A stretch of DNA of 64,000 nt from Parapedobacter sp051400755 (GTDB taxonomy: Bacteria > Bacteroidota > Bacteroidia > Sphingobacteriales > Sphingobacteriaceae). Below are positions 60,772-64,000 of this stretch, one piece after another (position 1 is the stretch's first letter; each line of letters begins with the position of its first letter). Under the pieces are notes generated by a model. It was not told the origin of the DNA, did not search any database, and saw nothing but the letters and a program-made list of their open reading frames with translations. Location of the stretch: the NCBI RefSeq assembly GCF_051400755.1, contig NZ_JBLFFL010000010.1:19991-83990 (forward strand), written 5' to 3'. The position numbers were made by a program, and so were the translations under genes.

Positions 60772-62010
60772 TTACTCAAATTCCGCCTGCAACACCTGTA
60801 TAATCTCATGAATTGTATTTTCCTCCAAATCGGTACGCCTCACCAAATCATCCACTGAAAGCGCCAACACCGATTTTGCGGTATCCAATCCCACTCGTTT
60901 TAACTCATCAATGATCCAGCCATCGATTTCATCTGCAAATTCCTCGATATCCACATCCTCTTCCACCTCTTCCGCTTCGCGGTATACATCTATTTCATAT
61001 CCCGTAAGCTTACCGGCAAGCTTGATGTTGTGCCCACCGCGTCCGATCGCTAACGATACCTGATCGGATTTGAGGTATACCGCTGCGGTTTTGTGTTCGT
61101 CATCCAATTTTATCGAGCCGATACGTGCCGGGCTCAGCGCCCGCTGTATATAGAGCTGCGTATTGTTCGTGAAATTGATCACATCGATGTTTTCGTTCCG
61201 CAATTCCCGGACGATGCCGTGGATGCGGGATCCTTTCATGCCCACACATGCACCCACCGGATCGATCCGGTCGTCATACGATTCAACAGCCACTTTTGCT
61301 CGTTCGCCCGGTTCACGCACGATCCTCCGGATGGTGATCAACCCATCAAATATTTCAGGCACCTCCAATTCAAACAGACGCTGCAAGAATTCCGGTGCGG
61401 TGCGCGAAATGATGATGCGCGGATTGGCGTTTACCATTTCCACCTTATGTACCACCGCCCGGATGGAATCGCCCTTCTTAAAATAGTCGGCCGGTATCTG
61501 TTCGGTTTTCGGCAGAATCAATTCATTGCCGTCATCGTCGAGCACCAGGGTTTCTTTTTTCCAAATCTGGTATACCTCACCCGTGATCAATTCACCTTCC
61601 CGATCTTTGTATTTTTTGAATACCTCATCCTTTTCAAGTTCCAAAATTTTGGAAACAAGCGTCTGGCGGGCCGCCAATATGGCCCTACGGCCGAAGCTCT
61701 CCAGTGTGATCTCTTCAATATAATCGTCCCCCACTTCAAGATCCGGGTCAAATTTATGCGCCTCATCCAGCTCGATTTCCAGGTCATCGTCTTCGGAAAA
61801 CCCGTTGTCCACCACTACCCTCGTGCGCCAAATCTCCAGGTCACCATTGTCCGGGTTGACAATGACGTCGCAATTCTCATCGGTGCCGTACTTCCTCCGG
61901 ATCATGCTCCGGAACACTTCTTCTAACACGCTGATCACCGTAGGCCGATCGATGTTTTTGAACTCTTTAAATTCCTGAAAAGAGTCAATTAAATTGATAT
62001 TGTTGCTCAT
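60772..62010 (-). CDS. nusA: Transcription termination/antitermination factor NusA
   Basis: 412 residues. N-terminal RNA-polymerase-binding domain (VISVLEEVFRSMIRRKYG), S1 domain around 130-205, then two KH domains containing DPVGACVGMKGSRIHGIVREL and SLAIGRGGHNIKLAGKLTG. A short acidic tail with a helix-hairpin-like segment ends the protein (LEENTIHEIIQVLQAEFE). It binds elongating RNA polymerase and modulates pausing, termination and antitermination. It starts 1 bp after the rimP stop. Confidence 0.97.
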   Translation of the reverse strand: MSNNINLIDSFQEFKEFKNIDRPTVISVLEEVFRSMIRRKYGTDENCDVIVNPDNGDLEIWRTRVVVDNGFSEDDDLEIELDEAHKFDPDLEVGDDYIEEITLESFGRRAILAARQTLVSKILELEKDEVFKKYKDREGELITGEVYQIWKKETLVLDDDGNELILPKTEQIPADYFKKGDSIRAVVHKVEMVNANPRIIISRTAPEFLQRLFELEVPEIFDGLITIRRIVREPGERAKVAVESYDDRIDPVGACVGMKGSRIHGIVRELRNENIDVINFTNNTQLYIQRALSPARIGSIKLDDEHKTAAVYLKSDQVSLAIGRGGHNIKLAGKLTGYEIDVYREAEEVEEDVDIEEFADEIDGWIIDELKRVGLDTAKSVLALSVDDLVRRTDLEENTIHEIIQVLQAEFE

Positions 62011-62011
62011 T

Positions 62012-62482
62012 TTACTTAAATGAAATTAACACCTTTGTTGTTTTGATGTTTTCAAAGGGAATAGTAAGTTGACGTTCTACCGCCTTCTTCCCTTTTTCTT
62101 TTATTTTTTCGCTTATACTCATATACGCTTCCGCTACTTCTTGCAGCTGGCCTTCCTTCACCGCCCCGTCTTGTAGCGTCACCTGCACGTTCCGCCCCAG
62201 ATTTTTGCGGTACTGTCTGATCGACGTGAGCGGAGCATCGATACCCGGCGATGATACCTCCAGCCTGTACGCATGGCCGATCGCATCGGCCTCCTCCAGT
62301 CGGAAGCCAACATGCCTGCTGATCTCCGCACAGTCTTTGATATTGATGCCATTATCCCCATCTACCAGCACCTCCAGCTTACCACTGGGATGCATCTTTA
62401 CGCTCACCAAAAAAAGATCCTCCCGATCGGCAATCTTTTCCTCCACTAATGCGCTAACCTTGTTTTCTATTGAAACTGCCAC
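62012..62482 (-). CDS. rimP: Ribosome maturation factor RimP
   Basis: 156 residues from GTG 62482; no nearby ATG fits. DREDLFLVSVKMHPSGKL, VLVDGDNGINIKDCAEISRHV and YRLEVSSPGIDAPL are RimP signatures (DNgi...C...SR; EVSSPG). It helps 30S subunit maturation. It is first in the operon and is preceded by a hairpin with a T-run 21 bp before its start codon. Confidence 0.95.
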   Translation of the reverse strand: MAVSIENKVSALVEEKIADREDLFLVSVKMHPSGKLEVLVDGDNGINIKDCAEISRHVGFRLEEADAIGHAYRLEVSSPGIDAPLTSIRQYRKNLGRNVQVTLQDGAVKEGQLQEVAEAYMSISEKIKEKGKKAVERQLTIPFENIKTTKVLISFK

Positions 62483-62502
62483 CAGTAAAATTATTTACTA
62501 TG

Positions 62503-62528
62503 AAAAAAGGGGACGATTTGCCGTCCCC
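62503..62528 (-). terminator. Intrinsic terminator-like hairpin in the rimP leader
   Basis: On the minus strand GGGGACG (62528-62522) pairs with CGTCCCC (62515-62509) around a 6-base loop, then six T. It lies between a TACCTTTG promoter box (62553-62546) and rimP. It may be the end of the repressor gene transcript, an attenuator for rimP-nusA-infB, or both. Confidence 0.75.
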
Positions 62529-62545
62529 TCTCTTTCAAGATGATG

Positions 62546-62553
62546 CAAAGGTA
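62546..62553 (-). promoter_or_regulatory. Bacteroidota -7 box for rimP-nusA-infB
   Basis: TACCTTTG on the minus strand fits TAnnTTTG. Transcription would start near 62540 and read through the hairpin at 62503-62528 before rimP. The -33 region is AT-rich without a clear TTG. Confidence 0.5.
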
Positions 62554-62598
62554 AGTAAAATCTTTGAAAATTAAAAATCGGTAGGGCAAACGAAATCG

Positions 62599-63372
62599 TT
62601 ACCTTTTATCTACCACCGTGCTGATCGTCTTCTGCATCTGAGCCATCATCGAGGTGAGCGTTTCCATCGTAGGTTCAGGACTCGGTTCGGGCAGCTGGGT
62701 GCTGATATAGGCTTTGGCTTTCCATATTTCCAAAATGTCGGCTCCGGGCACCCAATAGGGTTCATAGGTCTTGTTATCAGAAACCAGCTTCAACCCCTTA
62801 TCCTCTTTATATTTAAACGCGATCCGCTTATACACCACCCCATCATTACGGGAAATGACCACGTACGTCTGTCCGGGTTTCACCTCATTCCAATTCTCCA
62901 CGTATTCGGCGATCACAATGCTTCCGGGTTGCAAAGGCAGCATCGAATCCCCTTTGATCTCAAACGCTCGGTACGTACCCTGCCGAAACATCGGCAGGTT
63001 GAATTTCGGCAATTCGGCGATATACTCCGGGTCGGCATAACCATTAAGATACCCCGCGCTGGCTTTAACCGGCACCAGCTCAATGTTCTCCCGGTCATCT
63101 TCATCCACCGTAATGCTCAGCACCCGTACATTAGCCGCATTGCCGCGGGGCGTGGGTCGCCACTTATCATTAATGGTATCATTGGCCAACTCATCCATGG
63201 TCAGCTCATAGAAATCGGCAATCTTCGTAAGCAACTCATACTTCGGTTCCGCCCTATTCTCTTCATAGGCGCCCACCGATGCCCGCTTAATGCCCATTTC
63301 GTCCGCAAACTGCTGCTGCGTAAGCCCCTTTTTCTTTCGGAGGTATTTAAGATTATTAGCAATGTTCGACAT
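62599..63372 (-). CDS. XRE-family repressor with S24 (LexA-like) peptidase domain
   Basis: 257 residues. N-terminal helix-turn-helix (about 5-60: LTQQQFADEMGIKRASVGAY). The S24 domain has a possible autocleavage site A106-G107 (VKASAGYLN), nucleophile S143 in GDSM and general base K182 in VVYKRIAF. It should be a self-cleaving repressor that responds to DNA damage or a similar signal, as with CI/LexA relatives. It is divergent from the GIY-YIG-like gene, and the 110-bp spacer holds repeated motifs that could be its operators. Confidence 0.88.
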   Translation of the reverse strand: MSNIANNLKYLRKKKGLTQQQFADEMGIKRASVGAYEENRAEPKYELLTKIADFYELTMDELANDTINDKWRPTPRGNAANVRVLSITVDEDDRENIELVPVKASAGYLNGYADPEYIAELPKFNLPMFRQGTYRAFEIKGDSMLPLQPGSIVIAEYVENWNEVKPGQTYVVISRNDGVVYKRIAFKYKEDKGLKLVSDNKTYEPYWVPGADILEIWKAKAYISTQLPEPSPEPTMETLTSMMAQMQKTISTVVDKR

Positions 63373-63413
63373 AAAAATAAAAATAAATTTGCATTCACTA
63401 AATAAATTAGTAT

Positions 63414-63454
63414 AATTGTGCCAATAAAGTTAGCAATAGTTTTTTAATTGCCAA
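63414..63454. promoter_or_regulatory. Possible operator repeats of the S24 repressor
   Basis: On the minus strand TTGGCAATT (63454-63446) and TTGGCACAATT (63424-63414) are near-repeats about 32 bp apart, roughly three helical turns, in the spacer between the repressor and the divergent gene. This fits co-operative repressor binding, but it is only a pattern seen by eye. Confidence 0.35.
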
Positions 63455-63482
63455 AAATAACATCACTTTAATTTTTCAACAA

Positions 63483-63824
63483 ATGAGCTACTATGTTTAT
63501 ATCCTGACCGATTGCAACCGCACCTGCCTGCATGTCGGCATGACGGACGACCTCAGCAAGGCCATAAACACCTATATGGAAAGGATGGGGTCTCTTTTGG
63601 GTGTTGGCACAAAAGGTGGGCGGGTCGTGCACAAAGAGACGCTCCCTTCCGAGCAGGCAGCACTCCTTCGGTTCCGGGACGTCAGCCGGTATACCCGCAT
63701 GCAAAAGGAAAAGCTCATCCGGAAGCATAACCCAAACTGGGTGGATGTCGGTTCGGCCACCCGTCTTTCTCCCCCTTTTCTACCGGCATTCTGTCCATTC
63801 CTAAAAAAGCTATACACAAATTAA
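63483..63824 (+). CDS. GIY-YIG-like protein, catalytic residues possibly lost
   Basis: 113 residues. The start YYVYILTDCNRTCLHVGMTDDL matches the GIY-YIG core (YVYI...HVG), and HNPNWVDVGS matches the family's C-terminal NPxW. In the UPF0213/YhbQ-like group an Arg follows the NDL motif and a Glu precedes the KK region; here these read DDLSKAINT and LLRFRDV, so nuclease activity is doubtful. It is divergent from the S24 repressor and directly precedes a transposase start (6 bp). Confidence 0.65.
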   Translation: MSYYVYILTDCNRTCLHVGMTDDLSKAINTYMERMGSLLGVGTKGGRVVHKETLPSEQAALLRFRDVSRYTRMQKEKLIRKHNPNWVDVGSATRLSPPFLPAFCPFLKKLYTN

Positions 63825-63830
63825 CTGTGT

Positions 63831-64000
63831 ATGCAAGACAAAAGAAGTAAAGGGAAGTCGTCAAGAACGGACAAACATGTTCCATTCGACAAACGGGAAA
63901 TCATTAAGATAGTGGGCATGATAGAATCGGGGGTTCCCCGTAGGGAGATCTTAAGCCAATATGGGATGCACCACTCGACCTTGACGCTCTGGATGAACCG
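63831..64000 (+). CDS. Transposase (IS3 OrfA-like helix-turn-helix), cut by window edge
   Basis: 56 codons are visible from ATG 63831. The sequence is basic (DKRSKGKSSRTDKH) and then a helix-turn-helix: FDKREIIKIVGMIESG and PRREILSQYGMHHSTLTLW. This pattern fits the DNA-binding N-terminus of IS3-type transposases. An inverted repeat TACACA...TGTGTA (63813-63818, 63826-63831) spans the start and could mark the element's end. The family call rests on this short part only. Confidence 0.65.
   Translation, partial: MQDKRSKGKSSRTDKHVPFDKREIIKIVGMIESGVPRREILSQYGMHHSTLTLWMN

Overview
The window looks like a chromosomal segment of a Bacteroidota bacterium, most likely Sphingobacteriales (a Pedobacter/Parapedobacter-like organism; the family is inference). 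The evidence is two SusC/SusD pairs, a type IX secretion (T9SS) adhesin with its PorP/SprF and OmpA partners, futalosine-pathway menaquinone genes, and several promoters of the Bacteroidota form TAnnTTTG. No rRNA, tRNA or CRISPR array was seen.

Layout. (1) 1-5966, minus strand: an exopolysaccharide locus running response regulator, pseudo-receiver/sugar transferase fusion, half-size TolC-like protein, Wzz/Wzc-like chain-length protein with a worn kinase domain, and an O-antigen ligase/polymerase cut by the window edge. (2) 6100-21170, minus strand: a polysaccharide-utilisation-type locus with two SusC/SusD pairs, a Tat-exported Gfo/Idh/MocA oxidoreductase and a large HEAT-repeat protein with two DUF1080 (3-keto-disaccharide hydrolase) domains, closed by a strong terminator. 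No classical glycoside hydrolase is present. Each SusC is preceded by the same 51-bp promoter-like element. A gene fragment and a divergent ROK repressor lie at its upstream side. (3) 22105-40370: mixed housekeeping genes: ROK regulator, phosphopantetheinyl transferase, GT2 glycosyltransferase, Nudix hydrolase, soluble acyl-ACP desaturase, arginine deiminase/CtlX pair, class A beta-lactamase-like serine hydrolase, GlmM-type mutase, PAP2 phosphatase and ZIP transporter, MarR regulator, mqnE/phosphatase/mqnA, MsbA-like ABC exporter, aminotransferase and prephenate dehydrogenase. (4) 40386-47853, minus: SprB-like adhesin, SprF/PorP and OmpA protein. The adhesin contains a near-perfect tandem duplication of 363 bp. 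(5) 48261-57673, minus: a tightly overlapped eight-gene operon (SUMF1-fold protein, Gfo/Idh, ApbE, TIM-barrel isomerase, NupG-like MFS, GMC oxidoreductase, Gfo/Idh, gluconate-2-dehydrogenase subunit 3) ending at a terminator. (6) 57747-62553, minus: rimP-nusA-infB with a leader hairpin. (7) 62599-64000: an S24-type repressor, a divergent GIY-YIG-like protein, and the start of a transposase cut by the right edge.

How they fit together. Regions 2 and 5 together carry the parts expected for oxidative (3-keto) sugar breakdown: outer-membrane import, an FAD-dependent sugar dehydrogenase with its small Tat subunit, NAD(P)-type Gfo/Idh enzymes, keto-glycoside hydrolase domains, a sugar isomerase/epimerase and an inner-membrane importer. 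This is the most attractive candidate for an under-described system here. It is inferred from family membership and gene order, not from any demonstrated substrate.
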